Positions 52,148 through 60,706 of a stretch of DNA of 64,000 nucleotides are shown piece by piece. Under the pieces are notes generated by a model. The model saw only the letters and a program-made list of their open reading frames with translations, ran no database searches and was not told the origin of the DNA. Origin of the DNA: Lachnospiraceae bacterium (GTDB taxonomy: Bacteria; Bacillota; Clostridia; Lachnospirales; Lachnospiraceae); NCBI GenBank assembly GCA_030524525.1, contig JAUNGI010000004.1:56666-120665 (forward strand), in the 5' to 3' direction. Made by a program: the position numbers and the translations under genes. Numbering within the stretch: position 1 is the stretch's first letter; each line of letters opens with the position of its first letter.

Positions 52148-53536
52148 TCAGCTTCTCTCGTGTCCCTTGGCCTTGATGACCGAAACGATCCGCTCCGCCA
52201 GCGCCCGGCAGCGTTCCTTTGTCTCCGCCTCCGCCATGACGCGGATCAGCGGTTCCGTTCCGGACTCGCGCACCAGAATGCGGCCCGCGCCCGAAAGCTC
52301 CTCCTCCGCTTCGCGGACGGCTGCCTGCACGTCGGCGTCGTTCTGTGCCGCCGCCTTATCCTTGACCCTAACGTTGATCAGCACCTGCGGATAGACCGTG
52401 ACCGGCGCCGCCAGCTCGCCGAGCCGCTGCTTTTTCGCGGACATGACCTCCAGCATTTTGAGACTGGTTAAAATACCGTCTCCGGTGGAGGCGTCGTCGG
52501 TAAAGATAATATGACCGGACTGTTCTCCGCCGAGGCAGCAGCCGTTCTGCGTCATATATTCATAAACGTATTTGTCTCCCACGGCGGTCTTGGCGTAGCC
52601 GATGCCAAGCTCGTCAAACGCCTTGTATAGCCCGAAATTCGACATGACCGTCGTTACGACCGTATTGTTTGCCAGCTTTCCGTGCTCCTTCAGATAACGT
52701 CCGTAAATATACAGAATCTGATCGCCGTTTACGATCCGCCCCGTTTCGTCCACGCAAAGGCACCGGTCGGCGTCCCCGTCGTATGCAAAGCCCGCGTCCA
52801 GACCGTGCTCCGCAACGAATTTCTGAAGCCCCTCCATATGTGTGGAGCCCGCGTTGTTGTTGATGTTTTCGCCGTTAGGCTCCGCATGGATGACATGGGT
52901 CTCCACGCCAAGGGCGTCGAATACGGTTTTGGCAAGGCTCCATGCGCTGCCGTTCGCGCAGTCGAGCGCAATCCGCCACCCCCGGAAGGATTCGTCCCCA
53001 AGGGAGATCAGATGCTGCGCATAGCGGCTTCTGCCGTCCGCATAGTCCACCGTGCGTCCGATCCCCTCTCTTGTGGCGTGCGGAAGCTCTTCGTACCTCT
53101 TCCCGAAAACTTCCAGCCCGCCGTCCAGATAAGCCTCCAACAGAGCGATGGTTGCTTCGTCCATCTTCTCGCCCTTTCCGTTGATCAGCTTGATCCCGTT
53201 GTCGTAGTAGGGATTGTGGCTGGCGGAGATCATGATGCCGCAGTCAAAGCCGTCGGTTTTTGCAATATAAGCCACGGACGGCGTCGTTGTCACATGCAAA
53301 AGATAAGCGTCCGCCCCCGAAGCGGTCAGACCGCCCACAAGCGTATATTCAAACATATAGCTGGAGCGTCTGGTATCCTTTCCGATCACGATGCGTGCCG
53401 GCGTGCTGCCGCCGTTTCTTTTCCGCAGCTCTCCAAAATACCAGCCGAGAAATCGGCCGACCTGAAAGGCATGTTCTGCGGTCAGGCTTTCATTGGCTTC
53501 TCCACGGAAGCCGTCCGTTCCAAAATACTTTCCCAT
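52148..53536 (-). CDS. glmM: Phosphoglucosamine mutase
   Basis: 462 residues. GKYFGTDGFRGEAN start, phosphoserine loop ISASHNPYYDNG (Ser near 106), metal loop DGDADRC, sugar loop GEQSGH and C-terminal VRESGTEPLIRV are all present. It turns glucosamine-6-phosphate into the 1-phosphate, the step after GlmS. It leads the glmM-glmS-polysaccharide transcript. Confidence 0.98.
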   Translation of the reverse strand: MGKYFGTDGFRGEANESLTAEHAFQVGRFLGWYFGELRKRNGGSTPARIVIGKDTRRSSYMFEYTLVGGLTASGADAYLLHVTTTPSVAYIAKTDGFDCGIMISASHNPYYDNGIKLINGKGEKMDEATIALLEAYLDGGLEVFGKRYEELPHATREGIGRTVDYADGRSRYAQHLISLGDESFRGWRIALDCANGSAWSLAKTVFDALGVETHVIHAEPNGENINNNAGSTHMEGLQKFVAEHGLDAGFAYDGDADRCLCVDETGRIVNGDQILYIYGRYLKEHGKLANNTVVTTVMSNFGLYKAFDELGIGYAKTAVGDKYVYEYMTQNGCCLGGEQSGHIIFTDDASTGDGILTSLKMLEVMSAKKQRLGELAAPVTVYPQVLINVRVKDKAAAQNDADVQAAVREAEEELSGAGRILVRESGTEPLIRVMAEAETKERCRALAERIVSVIKAKGHERS

Positions 53537-53617
53537 AAATCGTCCTCATGAAATCAGGTTCTCACAGCCCCCTCTTGGCAAAGCGCTTGCCGCTTTGGAA
53601 AAATGCCTCTATAGAAG

Positions 53618-53660
53618 AAAAAGAAAGGGCTTTCCGTGCGTAAGAGAACCCTTTCTTTTT
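53618..53660 (-). terminator. Hairpin with T-run in the glmM leader, possible attenuator
   Basis: A perfect 12-bp stem (53649-53660 with 53618-53629) with a 19-nt loop; its descending arm on the - strand is CCCTTTCTTTTT. It is downstream of the promoter and upstream of glmM. The loop-side GGTTCTC can pair instead with GAGAACC nearer the glmM start (around 53559-53567), which would open the hairpin. It could be the terminator of blaI, but it lies after the glmM promoter. Confidence 0.6.
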
Positions 53661-53723
53661 GTCGTTCCGTGTAAAATTTTTATGTTCTTTTTCTAAAATA
53701 AACAGGGTCGCTTAACTGAGCAT

Positions 53724-53752
53724 AGTCTACCATTTAAGACTCCGTTCGTCAA
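53724..53752 (-). promoter_or_regulatory. Promoter of the glmM-glmS-polysaccharide operon
   Basis: On the - strand TTGACG, 17 nt and TAGACT. It is the only good promoter recognised between here and the LCP promoter about 27 kb downstream. Confidence 0.75.
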
Positions 53753-53846
53753 TAGAAAATACTGTTAAACATCCGCCATATTTGGTTAATTCTATGTCGG
53801 CTTTTCCTAAGCGTTAAGGCGGCGCTTCCAGCATTATCCTATGCGG

Positions 53847-54224
53847 CTACAGCATTTTTCGGTACTGTACATCCAAAATTCTTCGCAGCTCTCGAATCTC
53901 TTCGGGAGTGAATTTCTGATTCGCAAGATAATCCGTAAAGAAACGGGAAAGCGTTCCGTTGAACAGCTTGGTCAGCAGCGCGTCGGTTTCGATCTGCTGC
54001 ACCTCTTTTTTCGTTATGTTTGCCTTGCAGAGAAAGCCCGGCTCCTCCCGGATGATCGCCCCTTTATCGATCAGACGTTTGATGACGGTATAGGTCGTAT
54101 TTTTTTCCCAGCCCACATAGTCCTTAATGATCTTCGCGATATCCTTGGCAGCCAGACTTTGGTTTGACCAAAGCAGCTCCATAACGTTCAGTTCGCCTTC
54201 GTGTAATCTGATTTTCTCTCCCAT
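53847..54224 (-). CDS. BlaI/MecI/CopY-type repressor
   Basis: About 125 residues. A winged helix-turn-helix (HEGELNVMELLWSNQ; KNTTYTVIKRLIDKGAIIRE) and a helical dimer tail are typical. BlaI proteins repress beta-lactamase or other genes and are inactivated by a BlaR1 membrane protease; no blaR1 or beta-lactamase gene is in the window. The ATG at 54224 gives the usual length, but a GTG at 54242 with a weak AGGA is possible. It has its own promoter. Confidence 0.87.
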   Translation of the reverse strand: MGEKIRLHEGELNVMELLWSNQSLAAKDIAKIIKDYVGWEKNTTYTVIKRLIDKGAIIREEPGFLCKANITKKEVQQIETDALLTKLFNGTLSRFFTDYLANQKFTPEEIRELRRILDVQYRKML

Positions 54225-54267
54225 GATTTTTTTCCCGCTCACTTGTCCTGTGTGATTTTGTTCTTTT

Positions 54268-54296
54268 ATTCTACATCAATAGTGTGTGTCCGTCAA
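54268..54296 (-). promoter_or_regulatory. Promoter of the BlaI-type gene
   Basis: On the - strand TTGACG, 17 nt and TAGAAT; the -35 lies inside the end of the ATPase gene. The spacer holds an ACA-n8-TGT type dyad that could be an autoregulatory operator; this is only suggestive. Confidence 0.7.
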
Positions 54297-55538
54297 GCGC
54301 TTTCTTTCAGAAATCTGTTTCAGGATCGGCTCAAGCGCCACATAAAGAAGCCCCTGCTCCGGACTGAGTCCACAGGTGTAGAGCTTCGTATCGGGATGCT
54401 CCCGCAGAAAAGACTGCTGATTCCGGCGATAGCCGCCCCTGTGATTGCTGCAATCCAGCGCCCAGCTGCCGTCCCGCGAAAAAAAGCTGATCTGCGCCCC
54501 GCGTCCGGAACGCCAGCTCTGCACGGGAATTTGATATCGCCATAGAGTAGAATAAACATACTGCTGTAGAATGTACTTCGGGCACGGCGCTTCCTCCAGA
54601 TGGAGAAAGGGCTCGTAATCCGTTCGAAAATAGCGAAGCAGTCCCGAATCGGTAAATTCATAACGGTAATCCTGCCCGTCCCGCTCCACCGCAAGCAGAA
54701 GCCCGTTGGCAAGCAGATAGGAAAGCTCCCCCTGAAACTGCTGCTTGGTCGCGCCCTTTCGGATGGCGGTGAAGCTCGGCGCGGAGAACCGATCCGAGGC
54801 TTCGGCAACAAGGCGGAGGAGCTGCCGCAGCCTTGTGGCGCTGACTCCCGCAGGAAGCGCTTCCTCCGAAAACAGATCGAGAGCGATCGCCGCATAAGCC
54901 CTCTTTTGTGCCGCGCGGATGCCTCCAAGATCGCCCCGCAGCGTCTGATAGCTCCGCACGACCGTCGGATAGCCCCCCGCCAGCAGATAGTCGTAAAGAC
55001 AGTCGTTCAGTTCCTCCAGCACCAATTCGGGGATCGGCTTTTTCCGCTCGGCGTGCGCCTTTAGAATTTCCAAGTACCATTCGTTTCCCATGGCGCGCAG
55101 AAAGTCTTCAAAGTCGTACGGAAGGACGGTTTCTTCCCGCATCTCCTCCGGGAGCCGAATCGGGTCCGCTCCGAAAAACCAGTCCCTGCGGCTTGTGATC
55201 AGAATCAAATGCTCCGGCAGGGGTCCGAAAAGGAGCTTTTGCAGCGCCTCTTTTCCGAGCGCCTCCACGCCGTCCAAAAGATAGAGAAACGTCTCCTGCC
55301 GCTCCCCCGTCCATGTCTCCGCCGTCAGCGCCTGCACCGCGGAAAGCAGCCCCTCCTGCCGGATCTGTTCGCAGAAGGCGGCGTCCATCGGCAGCTCAAA
55401 CGTAAAATAGCGCATTCCGCCGTTTTTGGCGACCTCCTGCGCAAGGAAGGTTTTTCCCACTCCCGGCGTGCCGGTCAGCAAAAGGCGTTTCTTTTGCCGC
55501 AGAAGCGAAAGCAGCCTTTGTTTTTGTTCTTCGCGCAT
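54276..55538 (-). CDS. AAA+ ATPase with DUF4143-type C-terminus (COG1373-like)
   Basis: 420 residues. Walker A is TGTPGVGKT; the Walker B region is LYLLDGVEAL, where Gly stands where Glu is usual, and a sensor-like LITSRR follows. The C-terminal half, from YLLAGGYPTVV, matches the DUF4143 part, including a nuclease-like end. The function of this common family is unknown; links to toxin-antitoxin or mobile DNA have been suggested. The start is the ATG at 55538 with AAAGGA seven bases upstream. It is 71 bp after the pseudouridine synthase gene. Confidence 0.85.
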   Translation of the reverse strand: MREEQKQRLLSLLRQKKRLLLTGTPGVGKTFLAQEVAKNGGMRYFTFELPMDAAFCEQIRQEGLLSAVQALTAETWTGERQETFLYLLDGVEALGKEALQKLLFGPLPEHLILITSRRDWFFGADPIRLPEEMREETVLPYDFEDFLRAMGNEWYLEILKAHAERKKPIPELVLEELNDCLYDYLLAGGYPTVVRSYQTLRGDLGGIRAAQKRAYAAIALDLFSEEALPAGVSATRLRQLLRLVAEASDRFSAPSFTAIRKGATKQQFQGELSYLLANGLLLAVERDGQDYRYEFTDSGLLRYFRTDYEPFLHLEEAPCPKYILQQYVYSTLWRYQIPVQSWRSGRGAQISFFSRDGSWALDCSNHRGGYRRNQQSFLREHPDTKLYTCGLSPEQGLLYVALEPILKQISERKRLTDTHY

Positions 55539-55609
55539 ACCGTTTCCTTTCCAAACGCCTGCGGCGCGCGCCGTCAGGCAATCCCCGCCCTTTTCGGGGC
55601 ATTCCCGCA

Positions 55610-56518
55610 TCAGCCTCGCAGCTTCTCCAAAAGCCGCTCGAAATAGTCCGGAAGCGGCGCCTGAAATTCCATATAAACCCCGGTGCTCGGATGGACGAAG
55701 CCAAGCACGCCCGCATGAAGCACCTGCCCTTGGGTTTGGTAGGGCTGTCTCTCGCTGCCGTAGATCGTATCGCCCAGCAGCGGATGATGCAGACTTGCCA
55801 TATGCACGCGGATCTGGTGCGTCCTCCCGGTTTCCAGCCGGCATTCGATCAGCGTATAGCGCCCGTTCTGCAAATGCTCCAGCACATGATAATGCGTTAC
55901 CGCCCGTCGCCCGTTTTTGGCGTGTACCGACATTTTTTTTCGGTCGGTCGGATGTCGGCCGATGGGCGCGTCCACCGTTCCGTCCTCCTTCAGGTTTCCG
56001 ACAACGATCGCATAATATTTTCTTGTGATGCTGTGTTCCTCCAGCTGTTTGGCAAGCGACTGGTGCGCCGCGTCGGTCTTGCAGACGACCAGAAGCCCGG
56101 TCGTGTCCCGGTCGATGCGGTGGACGATCCCCGGCCTTGCCACGCCGTTGATGCCCGAAAGCTGAGGAACGTGAAACAGCAGCGCGTTTACAAGCGTGTC
56201 GTTCGTATGCCCCGGGGCGGGATGTACGACCAGCCCCTTGGGCTTGTTGACGATCAGCACCGCCTCGTCCTCATAGACGATGTCGAGCGGGATATCCGCA
56301 GGCAGCACCGCAGACTCCTCCGGCTCCGGTAGCTCCACCAAAACACGGTCTCCTGTTTCCACGGGGCGTTTGGTCGTCAGTGCCTTCTCGCCGTTGACGC
56401 AGACAGCCCCCGCCTCGATCAGCTTCTGGGCGCGGCTCCTGCTCAGCTCCTCAAACGCCTCGGACAGATATTTGTCCAGCCGAAGCCCGGAAAGGTTTTC
56501 CAAAACAATGCACTCCAT
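55610..56518 (-). CDS. RluD/RluA-family 23S rRNA pseudouridine synthase
   Basis: 302 residues. An S4 RNA-binding domain (RLDKYLSEAFEELSRSRAQKLI) is followed by the synthase domain with HRIDRDTTGLLV, whose Asp is catalytic, and RTHQIRVHMASLHHP. RluD turns three uridines of helix 69 into pseudouridine; the exact target in this subgroup is not certain. It follows lspA, as in most Firmicutes, but a terminator lies between them. Confidence 0.95.
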   Translation of the reverse strand: MECIVLENLSGLRLDKYLSEAFEELSRSRAQKLIEAGAVCVNGEKALTTKRPVETGDRVLVELPEPEESAVLPADIPLDIVYEDEAVLIVNKPKGLVVHPAPGHTNDTLVNALLFHVPQLSGINGVARPGIVHRIDRDTTGLLVVCKTDAAHQSLAKQLEEHSITRKYYAIVVGNLKEDGTVDAPIGRHPTDRKKMSVHAKNGRRAVTHYHVLEHLQNGRYTLIECRLETGRTHQIRVHMASLHHPLLGDTIYGSERQPYQTQGQVLHAGVLGFVHPSTGVYMEFQAPLPDYFERLLEKLRG

Positions 56519-56576
56519 TTGTCACCTCGCGCCCAAAGTCCCGAATTTGCGGCAGGGACGGTTCCCCGCCGCGGAA

Positions 56577-56602
56577 AAACATGGGAGGCTTTTGCCTCCC
56601 AT
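56577..56602 (-). terminator. Terminator after lspA
   Basis: A perfect 9-bp stem (56581-56589 with 56594-56602) with a 4-nt loop; on the - strand it is followed by GTTTTTCC. The pseudouridine synthase gene therefore depends on read-through or a promoter I did not find. Confidence 0.85.
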
Positions 56603-56609
56603 ACGTTCC

Positions 56610-57191
56610 TCATGTTTCTTTTTCGTCCGGCTCCTGCTTTTCCTTTTTCTTTTCCTTTCCCTCGTCTTCCTTTTCGTCCCTGTCCTTATGGAACCATTTC
56701 AGCTCCATAAACGGGAAGAACTCCAGATCCTTTTCCTTATAATAAAAGCAGAACAGAAGGATCAGCAAAAATGCCGACACCGTCACATAACAGTCCGCCA
56801 CATTGAAAACCGGAAAATCGATCAGTTCAAAGTAAAGAAAATCGGTTACATAACGAAAATACAGCCGGTCGAACAGGTTTCCTACTGCCCCGCTTGTCAA
56901 AAGCACCATCGTCAGCTGCAAATAGTTGTATTTGCGATCCTGCGGGATCTTGTAGATAAAATAGATCAAAGCCAGCGTAATAAAAACGGTCATAATGGCA
57001 AGCGCCATGTATTTGCCCTGCAAAACGCCCCAGACGGCTCCCCGGTTTTCCACATAGGAAAAGGAAAAAACTCCCTTGATCACGGAGATCTTGTCCACTT
57101 CCCGCAGCACATGTCTCGCCCAATACTTCGTGATCTGATCCAGAAAAAGCAGAGCAAAGGCTAACAGCCACAAGTATCTCTTTTTAATCAT
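56610..57191 (-). CDS. lspA: Lipoprotein signal peptidase (signal peptidase II)
   Basis: 193 residues. Four membrane helices; the aspartyl protease pair is Asp117 in YVTDFLYF and Asp133 in FNVADCYVTVSA, with AVGNLFDRL before them. A charged Lys/Glu-rich tail of about 35 residues is unusual. It cleaves prolipoproteins such as those at 9583 and 62493. The start overlaps divIVA by 4 bp (ATGA). Confidence 0.97.
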   Translation of the reverse strand: MIKKRYLWLLAFALLFLDQITKYWARHVLREVDKISVIKGVFSFSYVENRGAVWGVLQGKYMALAIMTVFITLALIYFIYKIPQDRKYNYLQLTMVLLTSGAVGNLFDRLYFRYVTDFLYFELIDFPVFNVADCYVTVSAFLLILLFCFYYKEKDLEFFPFMELKWFHKDRDEKEDEGKEKKKEKQEPDEKET

Positions 57192-57703
57192 TGCTTTTGC
57201 TTTCCATTCTCCATGTTCTTCAGGTATTCGCTGTATGCTTCGAATTCCTTTACATCCAGCGTAAACGCTTCGCCCTGCAAAAGCTGCTTCTGGGCGTCCA
57301 TAAGCGCGGAAAACTGCGCCTTGTAGCTTTCGTACTGCTGCATGAGCTTGATCGTCTGGTCGTGCAGACGGTAAAGCTCCCGTCTTGCATCCGACAGGAT
57401 GATCTGCGCCTGTATGCGCGCCTCCTGTTCAATGGAAGCCGCCTGCTTTTCCGCCGCCCGCTTCGTCTCCTCCGCGGATTTTTCGGCAAGCACAAGCGCC
57501 TTGTGCAGCGATTTTTCCATGGAGGAATAATACTGCACGCGGTCGGCGAGCGTGGCGATTTTATCGTTCAGCTCCACGTTTTGCCGGTACAGCGCCTCAT
57601 AGTCCTCCAGCACTTGATTCCGAAATTGCTCCACCTGCGCCCGCTGATAGCCGCTGGCAGAGGTCTTGAAGGTCGTATTTTGTATCTCGATCGGTGTCAG
57701 CAT
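57188..57703 (-). CDS. divIVA: DivIVA-domain protein
   Basis: 171 residues. The N-terminal TPIEIQNTTFKTSASGYQRAQVEQFRNQV part is the DivIVA membrane-binding region, followed by a long coiled coil. DivIVA marks curved membrane at septa and poles. It lies between lspA and sepF. Confidence 0.94.
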   Translation of the reverse strand: MLTPIEIQNTTFKTSASGYQRAQVEQFRNQVLEDYEALYRQNVELNDKIATLADRVQYYSSMEKSLHKALVLAEKSAEETKRAAEKQAASIEQEARIQAQIILSDARRELYRLHDQTIKLMQQYESYKAQFSALMDAQKQLLQGEAFTLDVKEFEAYSEYLKNMENGKQKQ

Positions 57704-57718
57704 AAACGGTTCTCCCGA

Positions 57719-58417
57719 TTACAGCTTACGGTTGAACGTAGGAACGCCGAAGCCGTCCTGACGCATCAGCGCAAGATAATCTCCCGAAATATCCACCTCG
57801 TCGGGCGAAACGATAAAAATATATCCGGAGATCTGATGCAGCTTTCCGTTGATGGAATACAGGCACCCGCAGACAAAGTCCATGACGCGCTGCGCAAGCT
57901 CCACATCGAAGTTTTCGAGGTTTACGATGATCGGCTTTCCGGCTACGAGCGCATCGCAGATATCCTGAGAGTCCTCGAAGCAGGTCGGCTTCATAATGCT
58001 GACCTCCATGCCGCCGCGTGCCCCGGCGGAGGAACGTACCGGCGCGGGACGGCTTACGCTGCGGGCGCTTGAGGCCGGAGCGGGAGCGGGCGCAGCCGCA
58101 GGCTGGTTCTGCTGCGAAAAACGAAAACCGGCGCGGGGCGTGGAAGAAGTCTCGCTCCGTTCGTTCAGGCTGCCGGAACGCGTCGCCGCCGCAGGCTTCC
58201 GGGTCGTTTTGGGAACCGGGCTGACCGGCGCCTCGTCCTCGTCGTCTTCGTAATCGGCCTTCCGCTTTGCTCTGGAAGCCTCCTTCTTCTGTGCTCTCTC
58301 CGCTTTTTTGCGTTCCTTTTCCAGCTCTGCCTCGCGGTAGTCGTCGTAATCATCCATGTCGAAATCGTCGTCGTCCGAAAGCTTTAACGAATCCAGGATA
58401 TCCTTAAAAAATGCCAT
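57719..58417 (-). CDS. sepF: Cell division protein SepF
   Basis: 232 residues, longer than the usual 150 because of an acidic and Ala/Pro-rich linker (about 15-135). The N-terminal amphipathic helix (AFFKDILDSLKL) should bind membrane; the C-terminal domain from MEVSIMKPTCFEDSQDICD binds FtsZ and forms rings. It is 15 bp before divIVA. Confidence 0.95.
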   Translation of the reverse strand: MAFFKDILDSLKLSDDDDFDMDDYDDYREAELEKERKKAERAQKKEASRAKRKADYEDDEDEAPVSPVPKTTRKPAAATRSGSLNERSETSSTPRAGFRFSQQNQPAAAPAPAPASSARSVSRPAPVRSSAGARGGMEVSIMKPTCFEDSQDICDALVAGKPIIVNLENFDVELAQRVMDFVCGCLYSINGKLHQISGYIFIVSPDEVDISGDYLALMRQDGFGVPTFNRKL

Positions 58418-58438
58418 GATGCTCTCCCTTTCTATCGA

Positions 58439-59149
58439 TCATTCTTTTGGTTCTTTTGTCCGGTAATTCCGTTCTCCGAAGATCGCCGTTCCGACCCGGA
58501 CGTGGGTGGCCCCCTCCTCAATGGCAACGGCGTAATCTCCGCTCATCCCCATGGACAGAACATCCATGCGTATATTATCAATGCATTTGCCGTTTATGTC
58601 AACGAGCAAATCATGCATTTGCTTAAAATATTTTCGGTTGTTCTCCGGATCGTCCGTATACGGCGCCACCGTCATCAACCCCCGAAGCCGCACATGCGGA
58701 AGCCGGGCAATTTCTCTGGCAAGCGGTTCCGCCTCCTCCGGCCGAATGCCGAACTTGCTGTCCTCCGCCGCCACATTGACCTCCAGCAGAACATCCTGCC
58801 GTTTGGAAAGCTTTTCCGCCTCCCGGTCGATACACTGGGCCAGTTCCAAGCTGTCCACCGAATGGATCATGACGGAAAGCTGCACCGCCTTTTTGACCTT
58901 GTTTTTTTGCAGATGCCCGATCATGTGAAAATGATAGTCCTCGGTTCCAAGCCGCTCCGCTTTTTCCACGATCTCCTGCACCTTGTTCTCACCAAATTCG
59001 GTCGCGCCGCATTTTCGGGCCTCCATCAGCATTTCCGCCGGTTTGGTCTTGCTGACCGCCAGCAGCGTTACGGAGTCCTCGTCCCGTCCGGCGCGTCTGC
59101 ACGCCAGCCGAAGCTGCGCTCTTACCTGCTCCAAGTTGTTGCGAATCAT
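58439..59149 (-). CDS. yggS: YggS/PLPBP-family pyridoxal phosphate homeostasis protein
   Basis: 236 residues. LLAVSKTKPAEML holds the PLP lysine; GENKVQE, FHMIGHLQKNK and MGMSGDY...AIEEGATHVRVGTAIFG match the family. It binds PLP but has no known enzyme activity and affects amino-acid and vitamin B6 balance. It is a usual neighbour of sepF in Gram-positives. Confidence 0.96.
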   Translation of the reverse strand: MIRNNLEQVRAQLRLACRRAGRDEDSVTLLAVSKTKPAEMLMEARKCGATEFGENKVQEIVEKAERLGTEDYHFHMIGHLQKNKVKKAVQLSVMIHSVDSLELAQCIDREAEKLSKRQDVLLEVNVAAEDSKFGIRPEEAEPLAREIARLPHVRLRGLMTVAPYTDDPENNRKYFKQMHDLLVDINGKCIDNIRMDVLSMGMSGDYAVAIEEGATHVRVGTAIFGERNYRTKEPKE

Positions 59150-59161
59150 AACCGTCCCTCG

Positions 59162-60550
59162 TTAATATATGATCTGCGACTCATCAATTTTGCCGGCGTC
59201 CAGCGCAATGTGGTCGTGTTCCGAAATGCTCAGGGGGATCCCCTCTTTGACGATGGAATATTCCGTGCCGTCGTAAAGATGCTCGATCCTTCGGAACTGC
59301 GCATAGCCCTTGTTGACGCAGTACACGCCCTCCAGCCGTCCCACAAGCGAAACTTGGAACTGCTCCTCGGTTTCCATATTGTAAATGTAGGTCCCGTAGG
59401 TAAAAGTGGACATGTCAATATAGCAATATGTTTCGTCCTGATAGTAAATCTCGGTCGTGACAAGCTCGTATTCCAACTCTCCCTTCTGAGAGTTGTACAC
59501 CGGCATGACAAGGCCGTACTCCTCGCTGTTCCCGCCCTGCGTAAAATAGGAAGTGGGAATCATGTAAAATTCCTTTTCGACGATGGCGGTATTGGGGATC
59601 TTGAGCCCCGACTCCGCCTGCATGTCGATCGTAACGTCAAGGAAACGCTCGTCCAAATACCGCACCAGATATTTATTCATGTCGATCCGGGCAAAGTAAC
59701 CGCCGTCGATCTTCAGAAACGTGACGTTCTGCGTGACCCAGAGCTTGTCCTTGTTGATGCAGAAGCGAAGGCGCGTATAATCGGAGATCTGCTCGTACTG
59801 CTCCTCCGTAAGGGAAAGCATCAGCGTCCAGTTTTCGCTTGTCAGCAGCTTATAAACAAGACTGCTGCTCTCCTTCAGCTCCGTGCTGAACAGGTTCTGC
59901 TCCTCGTAGCCGTCCTTCTGAAAGGTTTTTGGCGATACGTCGTTTACCGTCAGACCGTCCAGCGAATCGGAAAAATAGGAAATCACTCCGGAGGCCGGCG
60001 TTTTGCACACGGTCAGCGAAGAATCCGCTCCGGTCTGCGAAAGGATCTCATTCAGATTTTCCAGCAGGAAGCTGTCGGAAATGTTTTTGATCTTTGCGGT
60101 CAGCTGCTCGCTGAGATCGTAGATTTCCGAATACTTTACGTTTCCGTAGTCGTCTTGAAAATCGCTGATAAGCTGCTTGATCGCCTTCGTGTCGCTTTCG
60201 CTCAGCGAATAAGCGGTGTCCTCCTTGGAGATCATATCGTAAAGCGACCGGTTGTCGTCGATCGAATAGACCGTCTCGTTTTTCTTTACGCGGGTACCGC
60301 TTTTCTGATAGTAGTTCACATAGCCCGCCTGTTCGGTCTGCACCATCGTCTCGTCGCGAATGATAACGCCCTCCGCCTGATCGTTCTGTGCCAACGAAAC
60401 CGCCTGCACTTCATATATGGAAAGGTGGGTCTTTGTCAGATACTGGATCAAATTGATGACCAGAAACAGCAAAAACACCAAGAAAATGGCCACGCCGATA
60501 TTCAGTTTTGACAATTCAAGGCTGCGTCTGCCCCTCTTTTTTTTTGCCAT
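59162..60550 (-). CDS. HlyD-like membrane protein linked to the division operon
   Basis: 462 residues. One membrane helix near 18-42 follows a very basic start; then a biotinyl-lipoyl-like hairpin (AGYVNYYQKSGTRVKKNETVYSID), a helical part, and a beta-rich C-terminus, as in HlyD-type adaptors. No ABC transporter is nearby. Its place at the head of yggS-sepF-divIVA hints at a role in division or wall synthesis. The ATG at 60550 is favoured over the GTG at 60559 by the AGGTGAGG just upstream. Confidence 0.82.
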   Translation of the reverse strand: MAKKKRGRRSLELSKLNIGVAIFLVFLLFLVINLIQYLTKTHLSIYEVQAVSLAQNDQAEGVIIRDETMVQTEQAGYVNYYQKSGTRVKKNETVYSIDDNRSLYDMISKEDTAYSLSESDTKAIKQLISDFQDDYGNVKYSEIYDLSEQLTAKIKNISDSFLLENLNEILSQTGADSSLTVCKTPASGVISYFSDSLDGLTVNDVSPKTFQKDGYEEQNLFSTELKESSSLVYKLLTSENWTLMLSLTEEQYEQISDYTRLRFCINKDKLWVTQNVTFLKIDGGYFARIDMNKYLVRYLDERFLDVTIDMQAESGLKIPNTAIVEKEFYMIPTSYFTQGGNSEEYGLVMPVYNSQKGELEYELVTTEIYYQDETYCYIDMSTFTYGTYIYNMETEEQFQVSLVGRLEGVYCVNKGYAQFRRIEHLYDGTEYSIVKEGIPLSISEHDHIALDAGKIDESQIIY

Positions 60551-60583
60551 AACCCTCACCTGTTTCCGTATACATTCTTTTAC

Positions 60584-60612
60584 ATTATACTATAGTTTTC
60601 CCGTTATGAAAA
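60584..60612 (-). promoter_or_regulatory. Promoter of the HlyD-like / yggS / sepF / divIVA / lspA operon
   Basis: On the - strand a perfect TATAAT 17 nt from a weak TTTTCA, about 35 bp before the start codon. Confidence 0.7.
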
Positions 60613-60678
60613 GGTTTTCCTCGTTTTTTTTCCTTTTTTTCAAGAAGCCCGCATATTTTCATTTTCACAGGAGAAGCT

Positions 60679-60696
60679 ATGAACAAAAGGAGGTAA
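60679..60696 (+). CDS. Possible five-codon leader peptide
   Basis: ATG-AAC-AAA-AGG-AGG-TAA, encoding MNKRR, has its own AGGAG a few bases upstream. Its AGG-AGG codons are also the Shine-Dalgarno sequence of the next gene, which is otherwise rather far (13 nt) from its ATG. It may be chance. Confidence 0.25.
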   Translation: MNKRR

Positions 60697-60706
60697 ACGG
60701 GTAGTT

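Larger units (their letters stand above)
53537..53846 (-). other. glmM leader and upstream intergenic region
   Basis: 310 bp without a gene. On the - strand it contains the glmM promoter (53724-53752), a leader of about 180 nt with a strong hairpin (53618-53660) and, further upstream, about 95 bp with nothing recognised. No glmS-ribozyme core could be seen. Confidence 0.75.

Noticed and set aside
53537-53723. glmS ribozyme in the glmM leader
   Set aside because: I could not find the conserved core or the cleavage-site arrangement; only simple hairpins are visible.
58502-60511. 669-codon + strand frame over yggS and the HlyD-like gene
   Set aside because: It spans two good genes on the other strand and the gap between them; no ribosome binding site or known domain.
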